64,000 nucleotides of DNA, taken from contig NZ_JAKFGB010000003.1 of the NCBI RefSeq assembly GCF_022267515.1, positions 124,001 through 188,000 on the forward strand, written 5' to 3'. Positions 17,139 through 26,181 of the stretch are shown here, one piece after another (within the stretch, counting starts at the first letter, position 1; each line of letters starts with the position of its first letter). This DNA is from Rubinisphaera margarita. GTDB taxonomy: Bacteria > Planctomycetota > Planctomycetia > Planctomycetales > Planctomycetaceae. A program made the translations under genes and the position numbers. The notes below the pieces were generated by a model. The model saw only the letters and a program-made list of their open reading frames with translations. It did no database searches and was not told the DNA's origin.

Positions 17139-18299
17139 TTACTGGGCGGCTTGGCCGGAGGTCTGTTCCATCGATTCCAGAAAGCGGTCGAACAGGTACC
17201 GACTGTCGTGCGGACCGGCCGAAGCTTCCGGATGGTACTGGACTCCGAACACCGGTTTCGTCCGGTGGCGGATACCAGATACTGTATTGTCATTGAGGTT
17301 GATATGCGTCACTTCCACATCGTCGGGAAGCGATTTTTCATCAATTGCGAAGCCGTGATTCTGGCTGGTCACTTCAACCCGACCGGTTTCCTTGTTGAGG
17401 ACTGGCTGGTTGCCGCCTCGATGGCCGAATTTCAGTTTGAAGATCTCTCCCCCCATCGCCAGACCGAGCAACTGCTGACCGAGGCAGATCCCGAAGATCG
17501 GCTTCTTGTCGATCAGCTCTTTGATCGTGTTGATGGCGTAATCAAGAGGACGCGGATCGCCGGGGCCGTTCGAAAGGAACACGCCGTCCGGGTTCCGGGC
17601 CAGAATCTCTTCGGCGGTCGCGGTGCCCGGGACGATGTCGACTTCGCAACCCGATTCAACCAGGTGGCGGGGAATGTTCCATTTCATTCCGTAGTCAACG
17701 GCGACCACTTTGGGCCGCTTGCCGCTGCCCGCTTTGGGAATCGGGCTGCCCGAGGTATTGCGGGCCAGTTCGGAGAGCGGTTCGGTCCAGCCGACACATT
17801 CGGTCGGCATCACTTCGCGAACGTAGTCCTGTCCGACGAGTTCGGGAGAAGTCTGAGCCTTCTTGATCAGCGATTCATCGTCCAGATCGGTGGTGGAGAG
17901 CACACCGGTCATCGCTCCCTGGCTGCGGAGCCGACGGACCAGCGCCCGGGTATCGATTCCCTGGATTCCGATGACGCCGTTCTCTTTCAGGTACGAAGAC
18001 AGGGAGTGCGTCGCGCGATGGTTGCTCGGTTTCTCGCACAGCTCGCGGCAGACAAAGCCCTTCAGGGCAGGGCGTCCGCTTTCGACATCTTCCGGATTGA
18101 CGCCGTAGTTTCCAATTTGCGGGTAGGTCATCACGATGATCTGACCGCAGTAGGACGGGTCGGTGATGATCTCCTGGTAGCCGGTCATGCTGGTGTTGAA
18201 AACGACTTCCCCGAAGGATTCACCTTCTGCTCCAAATGCGGTTCCGGTGAAGACAGTACCATCGGCGAGCGCGAGTTTCGCGGGACGAGATTCAGACAT
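17139..18299 (-). CDS. carA: Carbamoyl-phosphate synthase small subunit (glutaminase)
   Basis: 386 residues, the normal length of CarA. The subunit hydrolyses glutamine and passes ammonia to CarB for carbamoyl phosphate synthesis, feeding arginine and pyrimidine pathways. The N-terminal domain contains FNTSMTGYQEIITDPSYCGQ, and the class I glutamine amidotransferase domain has the nucleophile Cys in FGICLGQQLLG and the His/Glu pair in VQYHPEA. The start at 18299 gives the standard N-terminus. carB is not in this window, so the two subunits are not in one operon here. ndk follows on the same strand. Confidence 0.97.
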   Translation of the reverse strand: MSESRPAKLALADGTVFTGTAFGAEGESFGEVVFNTSMTGYQEIITDPSYCGQIIVMTYPQIGNYGVNPEDVESGRPALKGFVCRELCEKPSNHRATHSLSSYLKENGVIGIQGIDTRALVRRLRSQGAMTGVLSTTDLDDESLIKKAQTSPELVGQDYVREVMPTECVGWTEPLSELARNTSGSPIPKAGSGKRPKVVAVDYGMKWNIPRHLVESGCEVDIVPGTATAEEILARNPDGVFLSNGPGDPRPLDYAINTIKELIDKKPIFGICLGQQLLGLAMGGEIFKLKFGHRGGNQPVLNKETGRVEVTSQNHGFAIDEKSLPDDVEVTHINLNDNTVSGIRHRTKPVFGVQYHPEASAGPHDSRYLFDRFLESMEQTSGQAAQ

Positions 18300-18503
18300 G
18301 AGCGGTGAGATCTTCCTTCACTGAGCGGAACAGGATTTCGGTCGGAATTTACCAGACCGATCGGCAAATTAAAAGGATCGGACCCTCAACAGTCAACGGG
18401 CTGATGCGAGACTCCGCCCAGCAAGACTCTCAGGCCGACGGCACTTCCATCGCCACTTTGAACTGCGCTGATGCGACGATCGGCGGAACGACATGCTGCG
18501 CGT

Positions 18504-18534
18504 AAAAAAAGCCGCGAAGATCATTCTTCGCGGC
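18504..18534 (-). terminator. Rho-independent terminator of the ArsR-type gene
   Basis: A perfect 10-bp stem, GCCGCGAAGA/TCTTCGCGGC with a TCAT loop (18511-18534), is followed in the leftward direction by seven Ts (18504-18510 as As on the plus strand). It lies 20 bp past the stop of the ArsR-type gene. Confidence 0.9.
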
Positions 18535-18554
18535 TCTGTTCCATCGACTTCGAA

Positions 18555-18965
18555 TTAGGCTTCACGAGTCAGGGTGAAGTCTTCGAAGGTGATCTCGTTC
18601 TGATCCTTCTTCATGGCCGAGAAGAACTCGGACATCAACCGGTAGAAGTGGATCGTGCGGATCGAGTAGAAGTTGTGCTTGCCGTCCCGACGAGCTTCGA
18701 TCAGACCGGCAACCCGCATCAGAGCGAGGTGATGGCTGACGGCCGGCTGGCTCTGCTTGAGCAGATCGCAGAGGGCGGTCACGTGGAGTTCACCCGAGCT
18801 CTGCAGATAAAGCAGGATCCGCAGACGGGTTTCGTCTGCCAGCAGTTTGAAGGACTGAACAAGGTCCTTTTCCAGCTGCTCATCGATTTCGGTGTGTGCT
18901 GGTGTGCGATCCCGCAGAACCTCGTTCTGCCGAGACTGAGTCGTCGTGGGGACTGGGGTAATCAT
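18555..18965 (-). CDS. ArsR-family transcriptional regulator
   Basis: 136 residues from the ATG at 18965, with GGA upstream; the frame is open further up but the added residues look unconserved. A winged helix-turn-helix domain (about residues 35-100) contains KLLADETRLRILLYL, LCDLLKQSQPAVSHHLALM and the wing RRDGKHNFYSI, matching ArsR/SmtB regulators. No Cys pair of the ELCVCD metal site is visible at alpha3 (CDLLKQ has one Cys), so sensing of a metal is not supported. The C-terminus ends with an acidic EITFEDFTL segment. It stands alone and is followed by a strong terminator. Confidence 0.85.
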   Translation of the reverse strand: MITPVPTTTQSRQNEVLRDRTPAHTEIDEQLEKDLVQSFKLLADETRLRILLYLQSSGELHVTALCDLLKQSQPAVSHHLALMRVAGLIEARRDGKHNFYSIRTIHFYRLMSEFFSAMKKDQNEITFEDFTLTREA

Positions 18966-19665
18966 TAGCAATTTTCCTTTGTGGCCGCATTGTCGTGGCC
19001 GGTGGTCAAAAGCACGTTTCCAACCAGGTTGGACGTTCAACGTGCGAAGTTTCGTTACTCAGAATCCTCGATGGGGGTCCTTCAAGTTGAGGAAATCGTA
19101 TCGTGGTTTCTACCTATGTCAACTGGTCTTACCAGAAGTTGGTGCACAATTCAAGAAATCTTGATCTGACATTAATCCCAACAGACAAAAGGCGATGATT
19201 TCTGCTTTCGAACCTTCAGACAAGTGGACGTGCCTTTCGAGTGCTTAAGTCCATTCACCCGCGGCAGACCGAATTATCAACCTTACTAATATGATGTCAA
19301 TATCAGCTTCGAGGTTCGCGGCGGTACGAAGGCCGGTTTCCGGTTTGCCAGAATCAGGTTCGCAAATGCCAGTCCAGAACGTGAGGTTTTTTCGTGGAAG
19401 CCGCTAAGTCACTTCCTGAGAACACCTTAGGGGAAGATCCTCTCTCATTTACTCGGAAGGCGGGTCTGGCTGTCGGGCCAAAGTTTGCGGAAAAATCGGG
19501 CATCAATCCTCAGGTTTAAACATGTTGATGCGAGAATGCACCGGTGGGGTTCGCGAGGGCGGATCTCAGCATCGGTCGAAAACCATCAGGGGAAGTCTGA
19601 GTTTTTCGAGGGAGTGTTACCCCCGAGATCATTGATCGGTTTGCTGGCAGCCGGGAACGAAAAGA
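18966..19665. other. Gene-free stretch
   Basis: About 700 bp with no credible coding region. It is more AT-rich than its surroundings near 19080-19320. An imperfect palindrome, CAACTGGTCTTACCAGAAGTTG-like, lies near 19118-19141 and might be an operator of the ArsR-type gene, but this is speculative. Short frames on the plus strand near 19480-19680 run into the terminator hairpin and look spurious. Confidence 0.4.
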
Positions 19666-19696
19666 AGAAGGCCAGTTCGCTTTGAACTGGCCTTCT
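19658..19696 (-). terminator. Rho-independent terminator of the second DUF1559 gene
   Basis: A 13-bp perfect stem, AGAAGGCCAGTTC (19666-19678) with GAACTGGCCTTCT (19684-19696), loop of five bases. In the leftward direction it is followed by a TCTTTTC tract. It lies about 170 bp beyond the DUF1559 stop codon. Confidence 0.75.
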
Positions 19697-19868
19697 TGCA
19701 GAAAGTCAAATAGTTCGCCTCAAATCGGCGATTTTCGATCAAGGCTTGGGGCGAAACTCAGGATCTGAGAAAATGGCCTTTCAGCAACAATTCCGGTCGA
19801 GCGGATTGCCCCCTGATCGAGACTGGAGCAATTGCAAGATTCGACTGCAGGAGAAGCATGAAAATGTT

Positions 19869-20879
19869 CTAGAATTCGCCGAGTACGTTGCCGTCCTGGC
19901 GATTCAGCAGGTTCTCGAAGACAACGTCGTTATGAGCGTTGTTCGGAGCGGCCGAAATGTTCTCACTGATGAAGCGAACAGCTCCATCGGCGAGCAGGAA
20001 CTGAGCTCCGCCCTGGTGCAGGCTGCTGAAACCGAACTGACAGGCGTCTCCACCCGGGGCGGCGACACCGCCGACACTCGTCGCGGTCGAGTTGAGGGCG
20101 ACCGAACCGTTGCCCATCGTCGAGCGAAGGTTCTGGTTTTCGCCGGAGTTGAGTCCGAAGACCACACCGCCGTCGCATTCGCGCTTGTTGCCGCCCGAGT
20201 TGCTCAACTGCCACGCCCGTTCACCAACCATAATCGTGTTGCTGGTTCCGTCGGTGATGTCGCGCATCTGAAGCTTCGAGTTCCGCCAGAAGCAGCCGTT
20301 GGCCGTGCTGGTTTCGTGGAAGGTACTCACAAGGGTATCGCCGGTGGCGACAGCCAGTGAAGCGAAGCTGGAGTTGTTGCCGACATAAGTCGAGCTGCTC
20401 AGCGAGTACGGAGTCGGGGTGGCGTCGTTGATCTGATTGTTGGAGTTGCTCGAGGGAGCGATATCCGACGGACAGGTCAGCGAGTCGATCGGCTGCTGCA
20501 TCTGCTGACGCGTGGCGGCGATGGCCAGAGCCTGGGGCAGATTCAACTGACCGACCTGCATCAGGTCGTACAAGGCGCTCTGTTCAATCTGGGGCAGGAT
20601 GTAGGTCTGCCATCCCCAGAAGCTGGCGGCGTCGGTTCCGGTCGTCACGCCGGTCTGTTGTGCGACGTAACCCGGAGGAAAGGTCGAGAAGGTGTCGTGA
20701 TAGTTATGCAGAGCGAGTCCGATCTGCTTGAGATTGTTCTTGCAGGAACTGCGTCGAGCGGCTTCGCGAGCCTGCTGAACTGCTGGCAGCAGCAAAGCAA
20801 CAAGAATGGCGATGATTGCGATCACTACCAGCAGTTCAATCAGAGTAAAACCTTTACGCATCCGCACCGAAATCTTCAT
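19869..20879 (-). CDS. DUF1559 domain-containing pseudopilin-like protein
   Basis: 336 residues starting at the ATG at 20879 with a strong GGAGG ribosome binding site. The N-terminus MRKGFTLIELLVVIAIIAIL is a type IV prepilin-like signal with the Gly-Phe cleavage site and Glu5. AAVQQAREAARR and NNLKQIGLALHNYHDT follow, and LADGAVRFISENI closes the domain, all typical of DUF1559. It resembles the gene at 8068 in layout but differs in sequence through the middle. It is monocistronic, with its own terminator downstream. Function is unknown; surface or pilus-like assembly is inferred from the signal peptide. Confidence 0.93.
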   Translation of the reverse strand: MKISVRMRKGFTLIELLVVIAIIAILVALLLPAVQQAREAARRSSCKNNLKQIGLALHNYHDTFSTFPPGYVAQQTGVTTGTDAASFWGWQTYILPQIEQSALYDLMQVGQLNLPQALAIAATRQQMQQPIDSLTCPSDIAPSSNSNNQINDATPTPYSLSSSTYVGNNSSFASLAVATGDTLVSTFHETSTANGCFWRNSKLQMRDITDGTSNTIMVGERAWQLSNSGGNKRECDGGVVFGLNSGENQNLRSTMGNGSVALNSTATSVGGVAAPGGDACQFGFSSLHQGGAQFLLADGAVRFISENISAAPNNAHNDVVFENLLNRQDGNVLGEF

Positions 20880-21306
20880 CGAACCTCCAGATTGATTAAA
20901 AACTCGATCCTGTCACATTGCAGGATCCCTGTGGATTGGTCCTTTCTCGAACGCAACGGTTGCGTGAGCGTACCGCGAGCGAACGTTCGAGAACGGTCTT
21001 TTTGCAGCGGGGGTGACTGTGGCCGGTTCAGTCGAAGGGTCTTACTTAGCAGCAGCGGGGGTGGGACCTGTTGCGTCGTCGTGTTGGGTGAATCGTGTGT
21101 CGGGTACAACAGGTTCAAGGCGGAGAGATGAGCAGCGGTATCTCCAAGTCGCCGTGATACTACACGCGTTGCCTCATGTAGACGAATGAAAACTCCGATG
21201 TCCCGCGAAATATTCGTCGAAAAGTGCGAAACTTTCGAAAAGAAATCGGAGTTGTCTCGAACGGGTCTGCAGGTGTTCACTCTCTGCGGACAGCTTTGCG
21301 AATCCG
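20880..21306. other. Gene-free stretch upstream of DUF1559 gene
   Basis: About 430 bp between the vWA gene stop and the DUF1559 start, both on the minus strand. It should contain the DUF1559 promoter and leader. A frame of about 130 codons on the minus strand has no recognisable features and low-complexity content, and I do not count it as a gene. Confidence 0.4.
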
Positions 21307-22278
21307 CTACGGAACAAAGGTAAACGTCCCGCCGTTTTCCTCGGACAAAAACCGCAACTGCTGTTCACTGGTTGCGACGCCGATGCAGATTGTGCAGATC
21401 CGCGCACGATGTCGATTCAATACCGAAGCCTTTTCCAGATCGCGTTTCGAGATCGCGCCGTCCGTCAGGAAATAGATGAGGTCGGGCTGCTCACGAATGG
21501 CAGCTTCTAGCGCCGGCAGGGGTTTTGTCGTGCCTCGAGCTCGAAACTCGGCGATCCAGCGGTACAGCTCCATCGGACTCTTCTGCCCGCGAAACACACT
21601 ATGACCGGGAGGCATGGACTCAGGACCATCATTGAAGAAGTAGACGCAGAACTCCTGGTCGGGCTGGAGGCTTTCGATGGAGTGCAGCAACTCAACCTTC
21701 ACACGACCAAAGCGGGTGCCGGCGGCGCTGTCATGCTTGTGGTTCATACTCGCCGAAGCATCGACGACATAGGCGATCCGTCGATCGATCGCTCGGGTCG
21801 CTTTGCCCAGAAAAGCGCCCTGTCCCGCTCCTGCCCGATCAATTCCGCTTCCCATGCGAGCGAGGTGCAGAAGTCCCTCCAGAGTATGCGTCGACACCTC
21901 GGCGTACTCGACCAGTTCAACTGGGGAAACCGGCCGGGGGCGTTCTGCGAACAGCACCGGTTCCAGCGGCGAGACGACCGGTTCTGTGAACATACGGGAA
22001 CTGCTGGCCGTCGAGCTGTCCAGAGCATTCGACCGTCCGTCGTGCTCCGCGATCGGAATCTCCGTTTCCACCTCGAGATCGAGCGGCTCCGGACGTGAAA
22101 GATTTTCCAGCTGTGTCCATTCGGACTGGATGGAGCTGATGTTGTGCGTTCCGGGAGACGACCAGCCGATCAAGCCGCAGAGCGCCAGCAGAACCGCATG
22201 AGCTACAACAGCTGACGACCACGGAAGCAGTCGGCCGGACTGATGATGGTGAATGTGATCTGCGGCTGTCGTCGACAT
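21307..22278 (-). CDS. Membrane-anchored von Willebrand factor type A domain protein
   Basis: About 323 residues from the ATG at 22278. A single membrane helix (about residues 20-40) follows a His-rich N-terminus (HIHHHQ). The C-terminal half is a vWA domain with an intact metal-ion-dependent adhesion site, DASASM, and later the conserved LIYFLTDGAIS segment. vWA domains bind protein partners through Mg(II). The domain lies on the side of the membrane opposite the short N-terminus, probably periplasmic. It is 172 bp downstream of ppk1 on the same strand and could belong to that operon. Its partner is unknown. Confidence 0.85.
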   Translation of the reverse strand: MSTTAADHIHHHQSGRLLPWSSAVVAHAVLLALCGLIGWSSPGTHNISSIQSEWTQLENLSRPEPLDLEVETEIPIAEHDGRSNALDSSTASSSRMFTEPVVSPLEPVLFAERPRPVSPVELVEYAEVSTHTLEGLLHLARMGSGIDRAGAGQGAFLGKATRAIDRRIAYVVDASASMNHKHDSAAGTRFGRVKVELLHSIESLQPDQEFCVYFFNDGPESMPPGHSVFRGQKSPMELYRWIAEFRARGTTKPLPALEAAIREQPDLIYFLTDGAISKRDLEKASVLNRHRARICTICIGVATSEQQLRFLSEENGGTFTFVP

Positions 22279-22450
22279 CGCGGAGAACTCCGGCCTTTTC
22301 GGATCGTCCCCGTTCCGCGGCGACACGATGCCGCAGCGAAAAGGGCTGGCTTCGCACCTCATTGTGCCCGTTTCTTCAACCGATCTCTACGGCCAACCGT
22401 CGTTGCGGGTTTCATTTCGGCGAACCAGCATACCGGCGATTCACCCGAAA

Positions 22451-24547
22451 TCAGATCGGAGAACGGTGGGGCTCGAACGTCGTCAGCTGTTCGTCGCGCC
22501 GCTTTTTGGCTTCGTTGTGAATCGCGTCGGAGAAGTACTTCTGGGCCCGGAATGGTTCGCCATCATCGTGAACCGGCACGTAGCTGCCGTCGGATTCGAG
22601 TCGGGTGGCCTGAACATTGTCGCGGAAATACGTCTCAAGGATTGAAATCAACCGCTGTCGACACGGATCGTGATCGACCGGAACGAGTAGTTCGATGCGG
22701 CGGTCCAGATTTCGTGGCATCCAGTCGGCCGAGGAGATGAAAATTCGATCGTCGCCGCCGTGATGGAAATGCACGACGCGGGCATGTTCGAGATAGCGGT
22801 CAATGATACTCGTGACCGTGATATTCTCGCTCAACCCCGGGATGCCTGGACGCAGGCAGCAGATTCCGCGAATGTTGAGTCGAACGGTCACGCCGGCCGC
22901 CGAGGCCCGATACATCGCATCGATGATCTCCTGATCGACCAGCGAGTTCACCTTGGCGTTGATGAAGGCACGATGTCCGTGATTGGCCTGGTCGATTTCG
23001 ACGTCGATCATGTCGAGCAGTCGGTCTTTCAAACCCGACGGAGCGGATTCGATCTTGTGAAACGGCTGAGGCTGCGAGTACGCCGTAATGGCATTGAAAA
23101 ACGCGACGGCGTCATCGGTCAGGTCGACGTCGGTCGTCATGAAGCTGACATCACTATAGAGACGGGACGTCTTCTCGTTGTAATTTCCAGTGCCAAAATG
23201 CACGTAGCGGCGAATCCCCTGAGATTCCTGACGAACAATCACACAGATCTTCGCATGGGTCTTCAGTCCGCGGACTCCGTAGATGACCTGGACTCCGACT
23301 CGTTCCAGTTGCCGGGCCCATTCGATATTCCGGGCTTCGTCGAAGCGGGCCTTCAATTCGACCACCGCCGTGACGTACTTCCCACTGAGAGCCGCCTTCA
23401 TCAGGGCGTTCACGATCGGGCTATTGGAACTCGTACGGTAAAGAGTCTGCTTGATCGAGAGAACATCGGGATCGTTCGCGGCTTCTTCGACCAGTTGAAC
23501 AACAGGATCGAAGCTCTCGTACGGGTGCAGGATGAGGATATCGCGCTGGGAGATCTGTTCGAACATGTCGACGCCGGGCTCGATATCGAGCGGCTGGCTT
23601 GTTTCCCAGGGTTCATCGACCAGATTGTCGAATCCCTTGACGCTGGCCAGAGCCATGAACTGCCCCAGACCGAGCGGACCCTGCAGGGCATACACATCAG
23701 CCGGAGCGACCTGATACGCATTCGTCAGAAAGGCCTGGACAGAAGCCGTGGCTCGCGCGTCGATCTCGAGCCGCACACAATGGCTTTCTTTCCGCGCCTG
23801 CAGAAGATGCTCCATCTCGGCCATGAAGTCGTTGGCGACATCATCGCTGACGGTCAGGTCGGCATTGCGTGTCATCCGGAAGGGGACGACTTCGAGTACC
23901 TGTTCCTCGGGAAAGAAGCGGTTCGCGAAACTGGCGACGACATCCTCCAGCAGCATGTACTCGTAGCCGGATTCCGAAGGCACAGTCAGGAACCGAGGGA
24001 GCCTGCGGCCCAGCGGAATAAGTGCATAACGGAATGGTTCCTCGGAATCTGGCACGCAGCGGAGTCGGACACACAGGCAGAGGTCCGGATCCGGCAGCAT
24101 CGGCACTTCTTCGTTGGGCCAGACCGCGATCGGCGTGAGGATCGAAGCGAGTTCATCCTCGAAACGCTCTTCAATTACCTTCAACTGGTGTGGAGCGATG
24201 TCGTTGGCGTGAAGACGGCGGATGCCGTGCGAAGACAGCGAGGGTTCGAGCATCGTGTTGTAGCAGTCGTACTGGTCACGAAGCATCTCGCGAACGCGGT
24301 CCCGAATCGCGCCCAGCTGCTCATCGGCCGTCATTCCGGCGAAGTCCGGCCGGAGGACATTCTTTCGGCTCAGCAGCTGCAGGCCGCCGACTCGCACCAT
24401 GAAGAATTCATCGAGATTGGAGGCCGTAATCGCGAGGAACTTCACGCGCTCCAGGAGAGGAAGGCTATTCGAACGGGCCTGGTCCAGCACTCGCTGATTG
24501 AACTCCAGCCAGCTCAACTCTCGATTGATATACCGTTCATTGCTCAT
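22451..24547 (-). CDS. ppk1: Polyphosphate kinase 1
   Basis: 698 residues, normal for Ppk1, which reversibly polymerises the terminal phosphate of ATP into polyphosphate. The N-terminus YINRELSWLEFNQRVL is diagnostic. The catalytic phosphohistidine block YVHFGTGNYNEKTSRLYSD is present, as is the second conserved His region FHHGGDDRIFISSADWMPRN in the C-terminal domain. The gene lies 29 bp downstream of the Ppx/GppA gene and in one strand with the ROK kinase gene, giving a polyphosphate operon in the order ROK, ppx, ppk1. Both synthesis and breakdown of polyphosphate are thus encoded together. Confidence 0.96.
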   Translation of the reverse strand: MSNERYINRELSWLEFNQRVLDQARSNSLPLLERVKFLAITASNLDEFFMVRVGGLQLLSRKNVLRPDFAGMTADEQLGAIRDRVREMLRDQYDCYNTMLEPSLSSHGIRRLHANDIAPHQLKVIEERFEDELASILTPIAVWPNEEVPMLPDPDLCLCVRLRCVPDSEEPFRYALIPLGRRLPRFLTVPSESGYEYMLLEDVVASFANRFFPEEQVLEVVPFRMTRNADLTVSDDVANDFMAEMEHLLQARKESHCVRLEIDARATASVQAFLTNAYQVAPADVYALQGPLGLGQFMALASVKGFDNLVDEPWETSQPLDIEPGVDMFEQISQRDILILHPYESFDPVVQLVEEAANDPDVLSIKQTLYRTSSNSPIVNALMKAALSGKYVTAVVELKARFDEARNIEWARQLERVGVQVIYGVRGLKTHAKICVIVRQESQGIRRYVHFGTGNYNEKTSRLYSDVSFMTTDVDLTDDAVAFFNAITAYSQPQPFHKIESAPSGLKDRLLDMIDVEIDQANHGHRAFINAKVNSLVDQEIIDAMYRASAAGVTVRLNIRGICCLRPGIPGLSENITVTSIIDRYLEHARVVHFHHGGDDRIFISSADWMPRNLDRRIELLVPVDHDPCRQRLISILETYFRDNVQATRLESDGSYVPVHDDGEPFRAQKYFSDAIHNEAKKRRDEQLTTFEPHRSPI

Positions 24548-24576
24548 GTTGACGTCTCTCAGGAGAGCCGGGGAAA

Positions 24577-26136
24577 TTATCGCCGACGACGCATGGCCAG
24601 GGTTGGCTGACCGCGGATCAGAATCGGAAGTCCAAAGGTTTCTTCAAACAGAGAGCCGACCTGTCGAATGGCGAGCTGCTCCATCGCCAGATCGGAAATA
24701 TCAGGCACGGTAATGATCAGCCGCTTGCGATCGACCGTGCATTCGAAATCGTGAATCCGTTGATTGCGGGAACTGCTCAGCGCGAGTGCCACACGCAGGA
24801 TCGCCGCCAGTTTGATCACCACGACCCGATCCTCGCGTTCCAGATTGGTAAATCCCGTGTGAGAAGATTTGGGCGATGTCCGCCGGTGATAGCGGGTGAT
24901 CAGGCCGATCAGCATCAACTGCTTCCGGCCGATGCCGAACAGCTCGGAATTCGTGATCAGATACATCGAGTGCTTGTGATAGGCACTGGTGCCGATGAAC
25001 AGACCGATCTCGTGGAGCAGGGCGGCCAGGACGAGCATCAACTCGTAGCGGCGGTCGAGACCGTGCAGATTCGTCAGTTGATTAAACAGTGTCTTCGAGA
25101 CCCGCGAGACATGAACGGCGTGCGATTCATCAAAGTGAAACTTGCGTCCGACATCGATCGCGGAACGGATGATCTGCGTGACCAGTTCGTCCGACCAGAC
25201 GTCGCGGTCGATCATTTCCCGCGTCAGTCCGTCCCGCACGGAAGCCGGCAGAACATGAATATGCTTCACACTCAGTTCGCGAGCCAATTCGGTGTTGGCC
25301 ACCAGGGCAGGGCCGAGGATTTCCGCATCCGGCAGGGGGATATGGAAGTGGTGAACGATCTCGTCGACTTTCATCGACACGATCCGGTTCGTGAATGCTT
25401 CGAGTTCGGCCAGTTCAATCCGAGCCGACTGTTGTGTCGTCTCAATGCCTTTGAGTCGCTCGACCGTGAACCGCATCTCTCCTCCCAGCGCCAGAAGCTT
25501 GGGCGGCGGCGACTTCTCGGCCAGTAGCCGTGTCCCCGCCAGCGAACGCTGGGCATGGCTTCGCAGCAGGGAGGGCCATTGGGCTTCCGGGGCATCGTAC
25601 GTTTTCAGCAGAGCGCTCAACCGCAGTGAACCAAGCCTCACCGCGTTGGCCACCTCGACCTCGCCGTGCTGAAGCATCAGGTATTCGGTGTTGCCTCCTC
25701 CGACTTCGGCGATGACCCAACGATCTTGAGACAGGGCGGGAAGCAGATTCCGCCAGACCTGGATGCCCTGATAGATCACGCGGTGGATCTCGGCTGCATC
25801 GAGAACATGTACGACCCAGCCCGTGGCAATGTAGATGCGGTCCACGAACGCCAGGGTGTTCTCGGCTTCACGGACGGCACTGGTCGCAACGACGCGGATA
25901 TTCTGGTGGTCGGTCAGCCGATACTCGCGCAGCTTCTCCTGGTAGGTTTGAAGGACACGGACACAGGTTTCCATGGTCTGCCGGGAAATTCGACCGACGG
26001 AATACGTGTCCTCGCCAATCGCGACCGACTGGACCAGCTTCTCCAACGCCCGGATTTTCCCTTCCTCAGATCCTTCGGCAATGGCCATCCGGATCGAGGT
26101 CGTACCAATTTCAATGACAGCAATTCGACGCATCAT
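24577..26136 (-). CDS. ppx: Exopolyphosphatase/GppA phosphatase with C-terminal HD domain
   Basis: 519 residues. The N-terminal half is the actin-like Ppx/GppA fold: IAVIEIGTTSIRMAIAEG (phosphate-binding loop), ATSAVREAEN and EVGGGNTEYLML. The C-terminal half is an HD-like helical domain (LAALLHEIGLFIG, later HRRTSPKSS), as in long Ppx proteins. The enzyme removes terminal phosphates from polyphosphate or from pppGpp; the sequence alone does not separate the two. The first Asp of the phosphate loop in many homologues (IDLGTNS) is Glu here (IEIGTTS). It sits between a ROK kinase gene (45 bp upstream) and ppk1 (29 bp downstream). Confidence 0.9.
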   Translation of the reverse strand: MMRRIAVIEIGTTSIRMAIAEGSEEGKIRALEKLVQSVAIGEDTYSVGRISRQTMETCVRVLQTYQEKLREYRLTDHQNIRVVATSAVREAENTLAFVDRIYIATGWVVHVLDAAEIHRVIYQGIQVWRNLLPALSQDRWVIAEVGGGNTEYLMLQHGEVEVANAVRLGSLRLSALLKTYDAPEAQWPSLLRSHAQRSLAGTRLLAEKSPPPKLLALGGEMRFTVERLKGIETTQQSARIELAELEAFTNRIVSMKVDEIVHHFHIPLPDAEILGPALVANTELARELSVKHIHVLPASVRDGLTREMIDRDVWSDELVTQIIRSAIDVGRKFHFDESHAVHVSRVSKTLFNQLTNLHGLDRRYELMLVLAALLHEIGLFIGTSAYHKHSMYLITNSELFGIGRKQLMLIGLITRYHRRTSPKSSHTGFTNLEREDRVVVIKLAAILRVALALSSSRNQRIHDFECTVDRKRLIITVPDISDLAMEQLAIRQVGSLFEETFGLPILIRGQPTLAMRRRR

Positions 26137-26181
26137 GGGAGGATGTTCGCAACTACGGAAAAGCCGAAACGACAGAGGGAC

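Noticed and set aside
20876..21280. 134-codon minus-strand frame upstream of the DUF1559 gene
   Set aside because: No recognisable domain; lies in the leader/promoter region; composition unlike neighbouring genes.
22760..24610. 616-codon plus-strand frame
   Set aside because: Antisense to ppk1, whose motifs are intact.
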